64,000 nt of DNA from Candidatus Scybalocola faecigallinarum (GCA_018711005.1 DVIT01000030.1:55360-119359), one strand, 5' to 3'. Numbered from the stretch's first letter, positions 28,150 through 37,407 are shown. The notes: generated by a model not told the origin, from the letters alone. Numbers and translations: made by a program.

Positions 28150-30792
28150 TTATCGGAGCTGATCGTTTAATACCTGGACTGCTTCTTTTAAAGCAGCTTC
28201 AATGCCTGCCGGATTTTTGCCTCCGGCCTGGGCCATATTGGGGCGTCCGCCGCCACCGCCGCCGACAAGCTTGGCAATGCCTTTGATGAGATTGCCGGCA
28301 TGGGCTCCGTTTTTCATGGCCCCGTCAGTAGCCATGGAAAGAAGGCTGACCTTTCCGTCCTTTTCAGAAGCAAGGACAATAACGCCTTCCCCTAATTTTG
28401 CTTTAAGCTGGTCGCCCAGGTTCATCAGTCCGGGCATATCTACGCCGGGAACCTTAACAGCTAAAAGGGATATTCCCTTTACATCCTGAACCTGATCCAT
28501 AACATCGCCTAAAGCTTCTCTTGCCATTTTATTTTTCAGCTTTTCATTTTCAGCAGATAAGGTGCGCACTTCTTCCACTAACGCTTCGATACGCTTTACA
28601 AGAGCGGACGGTTCAGCCTTTGCAGCGTGTGCAGCATCCTTTAATTCCTGCTCAAGTCCGGCATAATACTTAAATACCCCGTCGCCGGTAAGGGCCTCAA
28701 TACGCCGTACGCCTGCGGCAACGCCGCCTTCGGATACGATCTTAAATGCCCGGATAGCTCCGGTATTGGATACGTGAGTACCGCCGCACAATTCCTTGGA
28801 AAACTCGCCCATGCATACAACGCGAACATCTTTGTCGTACTTCTCTCCGAAAAGAGCCATGGCGCCGGTCTTTTTAGCTTCCTCAATGTCCATGACCTTA
28901 GTCAGCACAGGAAGGTTTGCGTCGATCTCCTCATTAACAATATCTTCTACCCGCCGGATTTCTTCCGGAGTCATGGGTGAAAAATGGGTAAAGTCAAAGC
29001 GCAGGTGCTTTTCATTGTTGCTGGAGCCGGCCTGCTGTACATGGTTTCCAAGAACCATCTGCAGGGCTTTCTGGAGCAAATGGGTAGCGCTGTGGTTTTT
29101 GGCTGTGTCGCTGCGCTTCTTATCATCAATAGCCAGATCAACCTTGTCGCCGGTTTTAAACATGCCTTTAGTAACAACGCCTACATGGCCGATCTTGCCG
29201 CCCTGAAGCTTAATGGTGTCTTTTACAATAAACTCGCTGTCACCGCAGGTGATCTTTCCGGTATCTGCTTCCTGACCGCCGCTGGTTGCATAAAACGGCG
29301 TTTCACTGACAATGATGGTACCGTTCTGGCCGTCAACCAGGGCTTCCACGATCTCGTTCTCTGTGGTGAGTACCAGGATATCAGATGTATAACGTGTATA
29401 TTCATAACCTGTAAAATGGCTGGTCACTGCCGGATCAATGGACTGGTACACGGTAACGTCAGCACCCATGTAGTTGGTTGTCTTTCTGGCCTTACGTGCC
29501 ATATCCCGCTGGCGGTCCATGGCTGCCTTAAAGCCCTCATGGTCAATAGTGATGCCGTCTTCTTCCAGGATCTCCTCGGTCAGGTCCATAGGGAATCCGT
29601 AGGTATCATACAGCTTAAATGCATCGTCACCGGACAGTACCTTATTGCCGGATGCAAGCACCTGAGCCTTCATTTCGCCTAAGATGATCAGGCCCTGATC
29701 CAGTGTTTTATTAAATTTATCTTCTTCTTCATTGATAACCTTAAAAATAAATTCCTTCTTTTCTTCCAGCTCCGGATAGCCGTCTTTGGATGTTTCGATG
29801 ACCTTATTGCTCAGATCGGCCAAAAACTTTCCGGAAATGCCAAGTAAACGTCCGTGACGGGCAGCACGGCGCAGAAGGCGGCGCAGCACATAGCCCCTGC
29901 CCTCGTTGGAAGGCAGGATACCGTCAGAAACCATAAAGGTTACAGAACGGATATGGTCTGTAATAATACGGATAGATACGTCAGATTTATGGTTTTCCTT
30001 ATACTGTACGCCGGCCAGGCCGCAAACCTGCTCGCGCAGCGCTTTGATCGTATCCACATCAAAGATGGAATCCACATCCTGAACAACGCTGGCCAGACGT
30101 TCAAGGCCCATACCTGTATCAATATTTTTGCTTTCCAGAAGCTCATAATGGCCGTGGCCGTCATTTTCAAACTGGGTAAATACATTGTTCCAGATTTCCA
30201 TGTAACGGTCGCAGTCACAGCCTACAGTACAGCCCGGCTTTCCGCAGCCGTACTTTTCTCCGCGGTCATAATAGATCTCAGAACAGGGGCCGCAGGGACC
30301 TGCGCCATGCTCCCAGAAGTTGTCCTCTTTTCCAAAACGGAAAATGCGCTCTGCCGGGATGCCGATCTCCTTATTCCAGATCTCAAAGGCTTCATCATCG
30401 TCCACATAAACGGAAGGATACAAACGGTCCTCCTCAAGACCAATGACTTTTGTGAGAAATTCCCAGGACCATGCAATGGCTTCATGCTTAAAATAGTCTC
30501 CAAAGGAGAAGTTTCCAAGCATTTCAAAAAATGTGCCGTGACGGTCTGTTTTTCCGATATTTTCAATATCCCCGGTACGGATACACTTCTGGCATGTGGT
30601 CACACGGGGGCAGGGAGGAATCTCCTGCTTTGTAAAGTATGGCTTTAATGGGGCCATACCGGAATTGATCAGCAGCAAACTGTTATCATTATGAGGGATC
30701 AGTGAAAAGCTTTTCATCACCAGATGCCCTTTGCTTTCAAAAAAGTCCAGATACATTTTTCTTAATTCATTTAATCCGTAAAATTTATTCAC
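28150..30792 (-). CDS. alaS: Alanyl-tRNA synthetase
   Basis: The 880-residue class II synthetase is complete. The catalytic domain starts LRKMYLDFFESKGHLVMKSF and includes GDIENIGKTDRHGTFFEMLG. The editing domain carries the zinc HxxxH (HSATHLLQ) and CGGTH motifs. A glycine-rich C-Ala domain ends with GGGGGGRPNMAQAGG. It has a consensus promoter and a leader of about 210 nt; no T-box sequence is recognised there. The capA-like gene follows 6-15 bases downstream. Confidence 0.98.
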   Translation of the reverse strand: MNKFYGLNELRKMYLDFFESKGHLVMKSFSLIPHNDNSLLLINSGMAPLKPYFTKQEIPPCPRVTTCQKCIRTGDIENIGKTDRHGTFFEMLGNFSFGDYFKHEAIAWSWEFLTKVIGLEEDRLYPSVYVDDDEAFEIWNKEIGIPAERIFRFGKEDNFWEHGAGPCGPCSEIYYDRGEKYGCGKPGCTVGCDCDRYMEIWNNVFTQFENDGHGHYELLESKNIDTGMGLERLASVVQDVDSIFDVDTIKALREQVCGLAGVQYKENHKSDVSIRIITDHIRSVTFMVSDGILPSNEGRGYVLRRLLRRAARHGRLLGISGKFLADLSNKVIETSKDGYPELEEKKEFIFKVINEEEDKFNKTLDQGLIILGEMKAQVLASGNKVLSGDDAFKLYDTYGFPMDLTEEILEEDGITIDHEGFKAAMDRQRDMARKARKTTNYMGADVTVYQSIDPAVTSHFTGYEYTRYTSDILVLTTENEIVEALVDGQNGTIIVSETPFYATSGGQEADTGKITCGDSEFIVKDTIKLQGGKIGHVGVVTKGMFKTGDKVDLAIDDKKRSDTAKNHSATHLLQKALQMVLGNHVQQAGSSNNEKHLRFDFTHFSPMTPEEIRRVEDIVNEEIDANLPVLTKVMDIEEAKKTGAMALFGEKYDKDVRVVCMGEFSKELCGGTHVSNTGAIRAFKIVSEGGVAAGVRRIEALTGDGVFKYYAGLEQELKDAAHAAKAEPSALVKRIEALVEEVRTLSAENEKLKNKMAREALGDVMDQVQDVKGISLLAVKVPGVDMPGLMNLGDQLKAKLGEGVIVLASEKDGKVSLLSMATDGAMKNGAHAGNLIKGIAKLVGGGGGGRPNMAQAGGKNPAGIEAALKEAVQVLNDQLR

Positions 30793-31003
30793 GATAAATA
30801 CCTCCTGTAAGCAGCTTTATCCAAAACAACGGCCAAAAGACGGAACAGCCCCGCCGGCAAATCTCAAAAAAACTTTGGATTCGGCGACGCAGCTTGCATA
30901 ATTATTCATTAAAAATACATCCCGACTGCTGGCTTTGCTAAAAATCTGTAGTTTTTGCGGGAGAAAAACAAGATTACAGGCGCAATATGCCCTCTCCCGA
31001 CAT
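30793..31003 (-). other. Long alaS 5' leader, no gene
   Basis: This is about 210 nt between the inferred start of transcription and the alaS ATG. It holds a stem CGGGAGA/TCTCCCG with a long loop near its 5' end. The conserved T-box antiterminator sequence was looked for and not seen. The rest shows no convincing motif, apart from weak similarity to repeat A around 30870-30895. Confidence 0.5.
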
Positions 31004-31009
31004 CATTTT

Positions 31010-31038
31010 ATTATAAGGTGAATTAAAATCTTTGTCAA
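31010..31038 (-). promoter_or_regulatory. Consensus sigma-A promoter of alaS
   Basis: Minus-strand TTGACA (31033-31038), a 17-base spacer and TATAAT (31010-31015), both at full consensus. Transcription would start near 31003. Confidence 0.85.
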
Positions 31039-31069
31039 CGTAAATTGAACCTTTTTTGGCGGCATAAAG

Positions 31070-31095
31070 TAACAGTTTGGCGGGCTGCCCTGTTA
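31070..31095. repeat. Intergenic repeat B, degenerate copy
   Basis: TAACAG and CTGTTA arms enclose a GC-rich 14-base loop containing GGC/GCC. It resembles the perfect hairpin at 12156-12185, but the middle of the stem has decayed. It lies between the alaS promoter and the hisIE terminator. Confidence 0.35.
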
Positions 31096-31104
31096 GAGCA
31101 TAAA

Positions 31105-31158
31105 AAAAACATCCTGAAAGCAGGGCTTAAAGCAGCTCCATGCTTCCAGGATGTTTTT
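31105..31158. terminator. Terminator after hisIE
   Basis: AAAAACATCCTG pairs with CAGGATGTTTTT, with inner AAGCA/TGCTT. The hairpin overlaps the hisIE stop codon. A-tract and T-tract flanks allow action on either strand. Confidence 0.8.
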
Positions 31159-32452
31159 AGTGGCGTTTTGCCAGTTCGCCGGAGATTTCCTCCCATGTCA
31201 GGCCCTTTTCAACCATAAGGACGATCATATGGTAGAGAAAATCGGCAATTTCGTACTTTAATTCCTCCGGATCGGGGTTTTTGGCGGCAATGACTATTTC
31301 CGTGGCTTCCTCTCCCACTTTTTTCAGGATCTTGTCAATGCCCTTATCAAAAAGGTAGTTGGTATAAGACCCTTCCTTGGGATGGGCCTTACGGTCAGAC
31401 ACTGTGGCCATGATTTCCTGAAGGATGGTTGCCGGATTAACATCATCATAGTCCTTTTTCACAAGATTGGTGAAAAAGCAGCTTTCATTGCCGGTATGAC
31501 ATGCAGCGCCGATTTGCTTTACTTTAGCAAGGATCGTATCTTTATCGCAGTCAATGTCCAGAGACTTGACAAACTGATAATGGCCCGATGTATCCCCCTT
31601 TTTCCAAAGACACTGGCGGCTGCGGCTGTAATAGGTCATCCTGCCGCTGCGGATCGTCTCATTGTAGGATTCTTCATTCATATAGGCCAGCATCAGTACC
31701 TTTCCGGTTTTATAATCCTGAGTCACTACCGGGATCAGGCCGTCGCTGTTGGTTTTAAATTCGCTGAAAGGAACAGCGCTTTCAAAAACCTGTACGTGGA
31801 TCCCCTGATCTTTCAGTTCCTTTTTCAATGCCACAAAGTCCTGTGGGGTATGGGCATCCGGACAGGCGGATGAAAGCTCCAGCCAGGTGATCTCAAAGAT
31901 CTGAGAATTTGCAAGATGGTCGCCAGCTTTTTGTCCGGAATTTGCACAAAGAGTGATCTCAAGTGCCAGTTCCCCGATGGCGGCTTCATATTGGGCCATT
32001 GTTTCCGGATCCATGAGCCACATGCGGCATCCGGTCATTTGGACGATCTCCCGGAACTGTTTCTCATCCGGACGTTTATCCTGCGGAGTATTTAAAAATG
32101 TTCCAAGGACATTTTCACCGCCAAAGCGGGCGATCCCTTCTTTAAGCGTCTCTCCCCGGCCGCCTTCCAGGGGGTTCATAATAACCCGGGCAGCGCCGGC
32201 GTAAATGATCTTTTTTATATCCTCAAAGCGGGGGAACACCTGATAGACGGTGAGCAATATATCCGTCTGCTGGGTAATGGTTTTTAGTAAGCTGATCAGC
32301 GTCTCCTCCTGGCTGTCCCCGCTGCACCGTCCATCCCACAGTAAAATGCCGTCGGCGCCTCTGTCCTCCAGAGAAAGGGACTGTGCCAGTACCTGATCCG
32401 CTGTGTTGTTCTCCGTCAGCATGACTGCCGGAAGGATCATTTTAGTTTTCAT
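31157..32452 (-). CDS. hisIE: HisIE with an N-terminal HisF-like domain
   Basis: Steps two and three of histidine synthesis (PR-ATP pyrophosphohydrolase and PR-AMP cyclohydrolase). The 431-residue protein is about twice the usual HisIE length. Residues about 230-325 are HisI ([34 protein letters not shown] with zinc cysteines) and 335-431 are HisE ([26 protein letters not shown]). Residues 1-205 resemble HisF, but the two catalytic aspartates are replaced (PAVML for PCLDV, LGTF for VAID) and GGGIR reads YQVFPR. The gene overlaps hisA by 11 bases. Confidence 0.88.
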   Translation of the reverse strand: MKTKMILPAVMLTENNTADQVLAQSLSLEDRGADGILLWDGRCSGDSQEETLISLLKTITQQTDILLTVYQVFPRFEDIKKIIYAGAARVIMNPLEGGRGETLKEGIARFGGENVLGTFLNTPQDKRPDEKQFREIVQMTGCRMWLMDPETMAQYEAAIGELALEITLCANSGQKAGDHLANSQIFEITWLELSSACPDAHTPQDFVALKKELKDQGIHVQVFESAVPFSEFKTNSDGLIPVVTQDYKTGKVLMLAYMNEESYNETIRSGRMTYYSRSRQCLWKKGDTSGHYQFVKSLDIDCDKDTILAKVKQIGAACHTGNESCFFTNLVKKDYDDVNPATILQEIMATVSDRKAHPKEGSYTNYLFDKGIDKILKKVGEEATEIVIAAKNPDPEELKYEIADFLYHMIVLMVEKGLTWEEISGELAKRH

Positions 32453-33182
32453 TTCCAGTCATTCCTTTTTCAAAAATATCGATTGCCTTTTTTAAGTCCA
32501 CATGTCCGTTATACAAAGAAGATCCGATAATGATGCCCTCTACGTTCAGTCTGCTGATGGCTTCAATATCCGCAAGGCTGGCAATACCGCCGGCATAAAT
32601 GATCTTTACATTGGTCCGGGCAACTAATTCCCGGGTATTGTCAATACTCGGTCCCTTTTGCAGGGAAGAACGGAGAATATCCGTATAAATTACCGTTGTA
32701 ACGCCGCTCTGCCCCATGCCGTTAATCAGGGAAATGGGGTTATATTTGCTTAACCGCTCCCGTCCTTCAACAGCCACCATGCCATTGACCGCATCAATAC
32801 CTGCCACAAAGCAGTCGCTTCCAAAAGAGGCGATAGCTTCCTCCACAAAACGGTTGCTTTGGACCGCCTGTGTTGTGCAGACAACTCTGCGGACTCCCAT
32901 ATTCAGGAGATAGTCAATATCTTTAATGGACCGTATGCCACCGCCTGCCTGAACCGGAATGCTGACAGTACGGACGATCTCCCGGATCAGGTCGTCATGG
33001 ACAGGGTAGCCCATGACGGCTCCGTCCACATCAACAATATGCAGACAGGAGGCTCCCACTTCTTCCCATTTTTTTGCAAGCTTAATGGGAGAACTGGTGA
33101 AAATATTCTGCTTATCTGCAGAATCAGCCGAAGGATTATAGCATTTTCCATTTTTAATATGAATGGTTGGATATAATTGCAT
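32442..33182 (-). CDS. hisA: Divergent HisA homologue (ProFAR isomerase-like)
   Basis: A 246-residue TIM-barrel protein in the hisA position of the cluster. Family features kept are [20 protein letters not shown] (second catalytic Asp) and VIYTDI (Thr). Others are lost: the first catalytic Asp of PAIDL is His ([10 protein letters not shown]), SRDG is LRSS, GW is GR, and IIGT is VVCT. It may be inactive as an isomerase or altered in substrate. ATG 33182 has AAAGG 8 bases upstream. hisIE overlaps its end. Confidence 0.75.
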   Translation of the reverse strand: MQLYPTIHIKNGKCYNPSADSADKQNIFTSSPIKLAKKWEEVGASCLHIVDVDGAVMGYPVHDDLIREIVRTVSIPVQAGGGIRSIKDIDYLLNMGVRRVVCTTQAVQSNRFVEEAIASFGSDCFVAGIDAVNGMVAVEGRERLSKYNPISLINGMGQSGVTTVIYTDILRSSLQKGPSIDNTRELVARTNVKIIYAGGIASLADIEAISRLNVEGIIIGSSLYNGHVDLKKAIDIFEKGMTGNEN

Positions 33183-33200
33183 AGTCATGACCTTTCTTTA

Positions 33201-33791
33201 TCAGAGTGCACCTTTAGTGGATAGTACATCCTGGATACGGGCATCCATGCCGGAAGCTTCATCCAGTGCTTTGGCAAAGGCTTTAAAAATACCTTCTATA
33301 ATATGATGGTTATTTTCACCGGAAAGCAACTTAATGTGCAGGTTCATCCCGGCGCTGTAAGAAACCGCGTAGAAAAATTCACGCACCATCTCTGTATCAA
33401 AATCCCCTACCCGTTCCCGGCTTAATGTGACATCATAGCCAAAATACGGCCTTCCTGACAGGTCCATGGCAGCAAGGACAAGGACGTCGTCCATGGGCAG
33501 GATAAATGAACCAAAACGTCGGATCCCCTTTTTATCGCCAAGGGCCGCTTTAATAGCCTCGCCAAGGACGATTCCTGTATCTTCGATGGTATGATGGCAG
33601 TCCACGTACAGATCACCGTCAACATTGACGTCCAGATCAAAAAATCCGTGTCTGGCAAAGCTGTTGAGCATGTGGTCAAAAAATCCGATACCGGTTTTGA
33701 CGGATGCCCCGCCCCGGCCATCCAGATCCAGGGTCATGGTAATATCTGTTTCGCTGGTCTTTCGGTGTATAGTTGCAGTTCGTTCTCCCAT
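33201..33791 (-). CDS. hisB: Imidazoleglycerol-phosphate dehydratase
   Basis: Dehydrates IGP to imidazole acetol phosphate. The 196-residue monofunctional enzyme has the Mn-binding histidine motifs FDHMLNSFARHG, DCHHTIEDTGI and NHHIIEGIFKAFAKAL. ATG 33791 is favoured, with AGGAGG 9 bases upstream. It lies between hisD and hisA, 18-26 bases from each. Confidence 0.96.
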   Translation of the reverse strand: MGERTATIHRKTSETDITMTLDLDGRGGASVKTGIGFFDHMLNSFARHGFFDLDVNVDGDLYVDCHHTIEDTGIVLGEAIKAALGDKKGIRRFGSFILPMDDVLVLAAMDLSGRPYFGYDVTLSRERVGDFDTEMVREFFYAVSYSAGMNLHIKLLSGENNHHIIEGIFKAFAKALDEASGMDARIQDVLSTKGAL

Positions 33792-33817
33792 TGGCATCTA
33801 CCTCCTGTGCTAGTGGA

Positions 33818-35110
33818 TCAATCTTTAAAACGCACTTTTATGGAATTGGCATGAGCAGTCAAAGACTCTGCCTGGGCAAAATGGATAATATCATCTTTGG
33901 CTTTATTAAGGGCTTCTCTTGAATAATAAATAATGCTGGATTTCTTTACAAAATCGTCAACACCCAGGGGTGAGAAAAACTTGGCCGTGCCGTTGGTTGG
34001 CAGGATGTGATTGGGCCCTGCAAAATAGTCCCCTAAAGGCTCGGAACTGTTTTCACCAAGGAAAATGGCGCCGGCATTTTTTATTTTTGTCATAACTTCA
34101 AACGGATTGGCAGTGACGATCTCCAAATGTTCAGACGCAATGTCATTGGCAATGGCAATGGCGCTGTCCATATCGTCGGCAATCAGGATATAGCCGTAAT
34201 TATTAAGGGATTTTTCCAGGATCTCTTTTCTTGAAAGCTGCCGGACAAAGCGGTCTACCCACTGAGACACTTCCTCGGCCAGCGTTTCGCTGGTCGTCAC
34301 AAGAATGGCGCTGGCCAGCTCGTCATGCTCTGCCTGGGATAAAAGATCAGCAGCCACATATTCCGGATTGGCTGTTTCATCGGCGATCACAAGGATCTCG
34401 CTGGGGCCGGCAATGGAATCAATGCTTACATGGCCGTAAACGGCTTTTTTAGCCAAAGCCACATAAATATTTCCCGGACCTACGATCTTGTCTACTTTTG
34501 GAATAGACTCTGTACCATAGGCCAGAGCCGCAATGGCCTGTGCGCCGCCAACCTTAAAAATCCTGGTTGCTCCTGCTTCACAGGCGGCAACAAGGGTCGT
34601 CGGGTTCACCTTTCCGTCCTTGCCGGGAGGAGTCACCATAATAATATTTTCCACGCCGGCCACCTGGGCAGGGATGGTATTCATAAGTACGGATGACGGG
34701 TAGGCTGCTTTGCCCCCGGGAACATAAATGCCGGCAGATGCCAGAGGGGTCACCTTCTGTCCAAGGATCGTACCGTCCGGCGTTGTATCAAACCATCCGT
34801 AACGTTTTTGTTTTTCATGGTATGCCCGGATATTGGCCATAGAACGGCGGATCACCCCAAGGAGATCCTTGTCAACCTGTTCATAGGCTTCCCGGATCTC
34901 ATCCTCACTGACCGTGACAGTGTCCTTATCAAGCTGAGCTTTGTCAAATTTTTGGGTGTACTCAAATACCGCGGCATCGCCTCTTTGGCGGACGTCCTCC
35001 ACAATAGCGGATACCGCGCCTTCATATTCTGTGTAATTATTTGGACTGCGCTTAAGCAGATCATTAAGAATGTCTCCTGCGCTGCTGTTTGTTAAACGCA
35101 AAGTTTTCAT
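33818..35110 (-). CDS. hisD: Histidinol dehydrogenase
   Basis: NAD-dependent two-step oxidation of histidinol to histidine. The 430-residue protein has YVPGGKAAYPSSVLM, GGAQAIAALAYGTE, VGPGNIYVALAKK, GPSEILVIAD and the catalytic Glu/His region LSQAEHDELASAIL. AAAAAGGAGG precedes the ATG. A 220-base gap with two intergenic repeats separates it from hisG. Confidence 0.97.
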   Translation of the reverse strand: MKTLRLTNSSAGDILNDLLKRSPNNYTEYEGAVSAIVEDVRQRGDAAVFEYTQKFDKAQLDKDTVTVSEDEIREAYEQVDKDLLGVIRRSMANIRAYHEKQKRYGWFDTTPDGTILGQKVTPLASAGIYVPGGKAAYPSSVLMNTIPAQVAGVENIIMVTPPGKDGKVNPTTLVAACEAGATRIFKVGGAQAIAALAYGTESIPKVDKIVGPGNIYVALAKKAVYGHVSIDSIAGPSEILVIADETANPEYVAADLLSQAEHDELASAILVTTSETLAEEVSQWVDRFVRQLSRKEILEKSLNNYGYILIADDMDSAIAIANDIASEHLEIVTANPFEVMTKIKNAGAIFLGENSSEPLGDYFAGPNHILPTNGTAKFFSPLGVDDFVKKSSIIYYSREALNKAKDDIIHFAQAESLTAHANSIKVRFKD

Positions 35111-35157
35111 GGGTCCTCCTTTTTGCGGATAAATCCGCTTTATCGTTACTATTTGGA

Positions 35158-35181
35158 ACAGCTCAGCGGACTGAGCTGTTA
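35158..35181. repeat. Intergenic repeat B, copy in the hisG-hisD gap
   Basis: AACAGCTCAG-CGGA-CTGAGCTGTT is a perfect 10-bp stem. It is related to the hairpin at 12156-12185 and is followed 10 bases later by repeat A. Confidence 0.55.
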
Positions 35182-35191
35182 TTAAAATCCT

Positions 35192-35230
35192 GACACCACG
35201 GATTTCTCCCCGTTTCGTGTTCCTGGTGTT
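35192..35230 (-). repeat. Intergenic repeat A, copy 2 (hisD leader)
   Basis: The minus strand reads CACGAAACGGGGAGAAATCC followed by GTG. It is closed by ACACCA/TGGTGT arms (35194-35199 and 35225-35230). It shares the GGAGAAATCCG core with the copies at 3.4, 37.3 and 54.7 kb and lies about 80 bases upstream of hisD. Confidence 0.55.
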
Positions 35231-35333
35231 ATCATTATATCAAATGGCTGCAGAAATTTCAATCTGCCGTGATCTGGCCTGCAGTCAGCGGCTGCTGTTT
35301 GTTGCTGTTCACAGGGTGAACAGTGCAAAACGG

Positions 35334-35975
35334 TTACCGGCTTACTAAAGGCTTGATGGCATATAACAGATCTGTGATCCTCTGGTTTTCCATTTTCATG
35401 CTCACCTGGTTGACCACCATGCGGGCGGATAGTGGACAGATCTCCTCTAAAACCTCCAGGCCGTTTTCCCGGAGTGTAGAGCCGGTTTCCACAATATCTA
35501 CAATTACCTCCGACAGACCTACAATAGGTGCAAGCTCTACGGAACCGTTAAGCTTAATGATTTCTACGGTCTGATGCTTTTTATTATAAAAATAGTCTTT
35601 GGCAATATGAGGATACTTGGAAGCAACACGGATCAGCTCCTGGTGCATGAGCCGCTCTTTAGCGCTTGCCGGGCCGCATACGCACATGCGGCACTTGCCG
35701 AAGCCAAGATCCATAACCTCGTAAAGACGGCGGTTTTCTTCCAGGATCGTATCCTTGCCCACAACGCCAATGTCTGCTGCGCCGTATTCCACATAGGTAG
35801 GCACATCGCTGGCCTTGGCCAGGAACATTTTGATTTTTTGTTCTTCATTGACAAAGATCAGCTTCCGGGTACCGGGATCTTTCATTTCTTCCATATGTAT
35901 ACCGATCTTTTCAAACAATTCCAGGGATTTTTTTGCAAGCCGCCCTTTGGCCAGGGCAAAGGTTAAATATTCCAT
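35334..35975 (-). CDS. hisG: ATP phosphoribosyltransferase, short-form catalytic subunit
   Basis: First committed step of histidine synthesis. The 213-residue protein is the short HisG form, lacking the C-terminal regulatory domain. Motifs include [26 protein letters not shown] and the PRPP loop [18 protein letters not shown]. The short form needs HisZ, which is encoded just upstream and overlaps this reading frame's start region. ATG 35975 has GGAGG 10 bases upstream. Confidence 0.96.
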   Translation of the reverse strand: MEYLTFALAKGRLAKKSLELFEKIGIHMEEMKDPGTRKLIFVNEEQKIKMFLAKASDVPTYVEYGAADIGVVGKDTILEENRRLYEVMDLGFGKCRMCVCGPASAKERLMHQELIRVASKYPHIAKDYFYNKKHQTVEIIKLNGSVELAPIVGLSEVIVDIVETGSTLRENGLEVLEEICPLSARMVVNQVSMKMENQRITDLLYAIKPLVSR

Positions 35976-35977
35976 GG

Positions 35978-37192
35978 TCAATCCACCTCCTGTTTTTGGC
36001 AGCCGCCCCGGGTCATATCTATTTTCCTTTGGATCAGGTTTTGGCGGCAGTAGCGCTCATAGCTGTCCTCAGGCAGGCCATTGTCCTTTTTCATAAGGGT
36101 TGTAAGGACGCCCCGGCTCCGCAATGCCTTAGCCTCTTTGACAGCAGCGGCAAAGCTTTCCTCATCGTACAAAATAAGGACAGCGTCATGGTCCAGAGGG
36201 ATCCGGATCTTTTGGCGGCTTAAGGCAGCCATCAGCTGGTCGATCACAAGGGCAAAGCCCACGGCCGGAGAATCTTTTCCAAACTGCCCCACCAGATGGT
36301 CGTAACGTCCGCCTTTAACAAGCGCGTCCCCTGTTCCGTAAGTATAGCCACGGAAAATAATGCCTGTATAGTAATCATAGGTTGTGAGCATTCCCAGGTC
36401 AAAAGTTACGTAATCTTCATAGCCGTAAGCGCAGATCACCTGGTAGACTTTGGCAAGGCGGTCTAATACAGCCAATGCCTTGGAATTTCCGGTCAACTGC
36501 CGCGCATGGTCTAAAATTTCCCAGGAACCGGACAGATTAGGCAGCTCCATTAAAATGGTATACAGCTCCCTGCTGATCTTTTTTTCCTCAATAAGATTTT
36601 CAATGCCAAAGAAATTTTTGTTTTCAATAAGGGTTTTTAATAAGTCCTCGTTTTCCTGATCCAGCCCTGCCTCCTCCATAAGGGCGCGGAAAAATCCGGC
36701 ATGGCCAATATCCAGAACAAATTTGTCCAATCCGGATTTCTTTAAAAGCTCAATGGAAAGGGCGATCATCTCTCCGTCTGCCTGAGGGCTGTCAGATCCG
36801 ATCAGCTCCGCTCCCATTTGGGTGGATTCTTTCATCAGTCCCTGGTAGCTGGAATTATTAATAAATACATTGCCCATGTAGCAAAAGCGCAAAGGGATCT
36901 TCTCATCCCCGTAATACTTGGCGACTGCCCGGGCAATAGACGGGGTAATGTCTGGACGAAGGACCAGGGTATTTCCCTCCCGGTCAAAAAATTTGTACAT
37001 TTCCCGGGACTTAACGGTGCCCCGTTCTCCGTTAAATATATCAAAAAATTCAAATGCCGGTGTCTGGATCCTATGGTAGCCATACTGTCCAAAAACCTGG
37101 GACAGCATATCCTGGAGCCGGACCTTTCTGGCGCATTCAATGCCGTAAATATCCCGGACGCCTTCCGGCGTATGAAGTAATATATCGCGCAT
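35978..37192 (-). CDS. hisZ: ATP phosphoribosyltransferase regulatory subunit
   Basis: A 404-residue HisRS-like protein without aminoacylation activity that activates short-form HisG. It has class II synthetase motifs ([48 protein letters not shown]). Synteny with short hisG separates it from true HisRS. ATG 37192 follows AAGGAG. A structured repeat occupies its leader. First gene of the his cluster. Confidence 0.93.
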   Translation of the reverse strand: MRDILLHTPEGVRDIYGIECARKVRLQDMLSQVFGQYGYHRIQTPAFEFFDIFNGERGTVKSREMYKFFDREGNTLVLRPDITPSIARAVAKYYGDEKIPLRFCYMGNVFINNSSYQGLMKESTQMGAELIGSDSPQADGEMIALSIELLKKSGLDKFVLDIGHAGFFRALMEEAGLDQENEDLLKTLIENKNFFGIENLIEEKKISRELYTILMELPNLSGSWEILDHARQLTGNSKALAVLDRLAKVYQVICAYGYEDYVTFDLGMLTTYDYYTGIIFRGYTYGTGDALVKGGRYDHLVGQFGKDSPAVGFALVIDQLMAALSRQKIRIPLDHDAVLILYDEESFAAAVKEAKALRSRGVLTTLMKKDNGLPEDSYERYCRQNLIQRKIDMTRGGCQKQEVD

Positions 37193-37218
37193 AGGCTCTC
37201 CTTTCATTATGTATCATG

Positions 37219-37329
37219 GGGTCAAAAGGTGTTTTGACCCTGGCGTCTTCATTTAAGTTGCCCGATAAACGGGCATGAGACACGGATTGCTCCGCACTTC
37301 GTGCTCCAGCAAGTCTGCGTTTGTCTCAT
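37219..37329 (-). repeat. Intergenic repeat A, copy 3 with flanking hairpin (hisZ leader)
   Basis: It contains a 9-bp hairpin GGGTCAAAA-GGTG-TTTTGACCC (37219-37240) and a second structure closed by ATGAGACA/TGTCTCAT (37275-37282 and 37322-37329). Inside that are TTGCT/AGCAA and GCAC-TTC-GTGC. The minus-strand core is CACGAAGTGCGGAGCAATCC. The GTCAAAA hairpin recurs at 54657-54674. Confidence 0.6.
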
Positions 37330-37381
37330 CACTTTATTATGGTAAATTGGTAAATAAGCGATGTGTCAATATTATACACAG

Positions 37382-37407
37382 ACCTCCGGCTTTTGTCAAC
37401 CGGAGGT
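37382..37407 (-). terminator. Possible terminator after recU
   Basis: An 8-bp stem ACCTCCGG/CCGGAGGT spans the recU stop codon. The minus-strand continuation (CTGTGTATAA) is only weakly T-rich, so termination is uncertain. Confidence 0.4.

Noticed and set aside
29854..30648. Plus-strand reading frame opposite alaS (264 codons)
   Set aside because: It is a shadow of the alanyl-tRNA synthetase core. Protein sequence is unlike any family and contains many rare residues.
30793..31010. T-box riboswitch before alaS
   Set aside because: The length and position fit, but the conserved antiterminator sequence and specifier-loop pattern were not found by eye.
35978..37192. Histidyl-tRNA synthetase as an alternative for hisZ
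   Set aside because: The protein has class II synthetase motifs, but it is adjacent to a short-form hisG that requires HisZ, and its C-terminus lacks a clear anticodon-binding domain.
37335..37377. Plus-strand promoter-like pair TTGGTA-N17-TATTAT
   Set aside because: No plus-strand gene or RNA signal follows; it runs against recU and is best explained as chance in AT-rich sequence.
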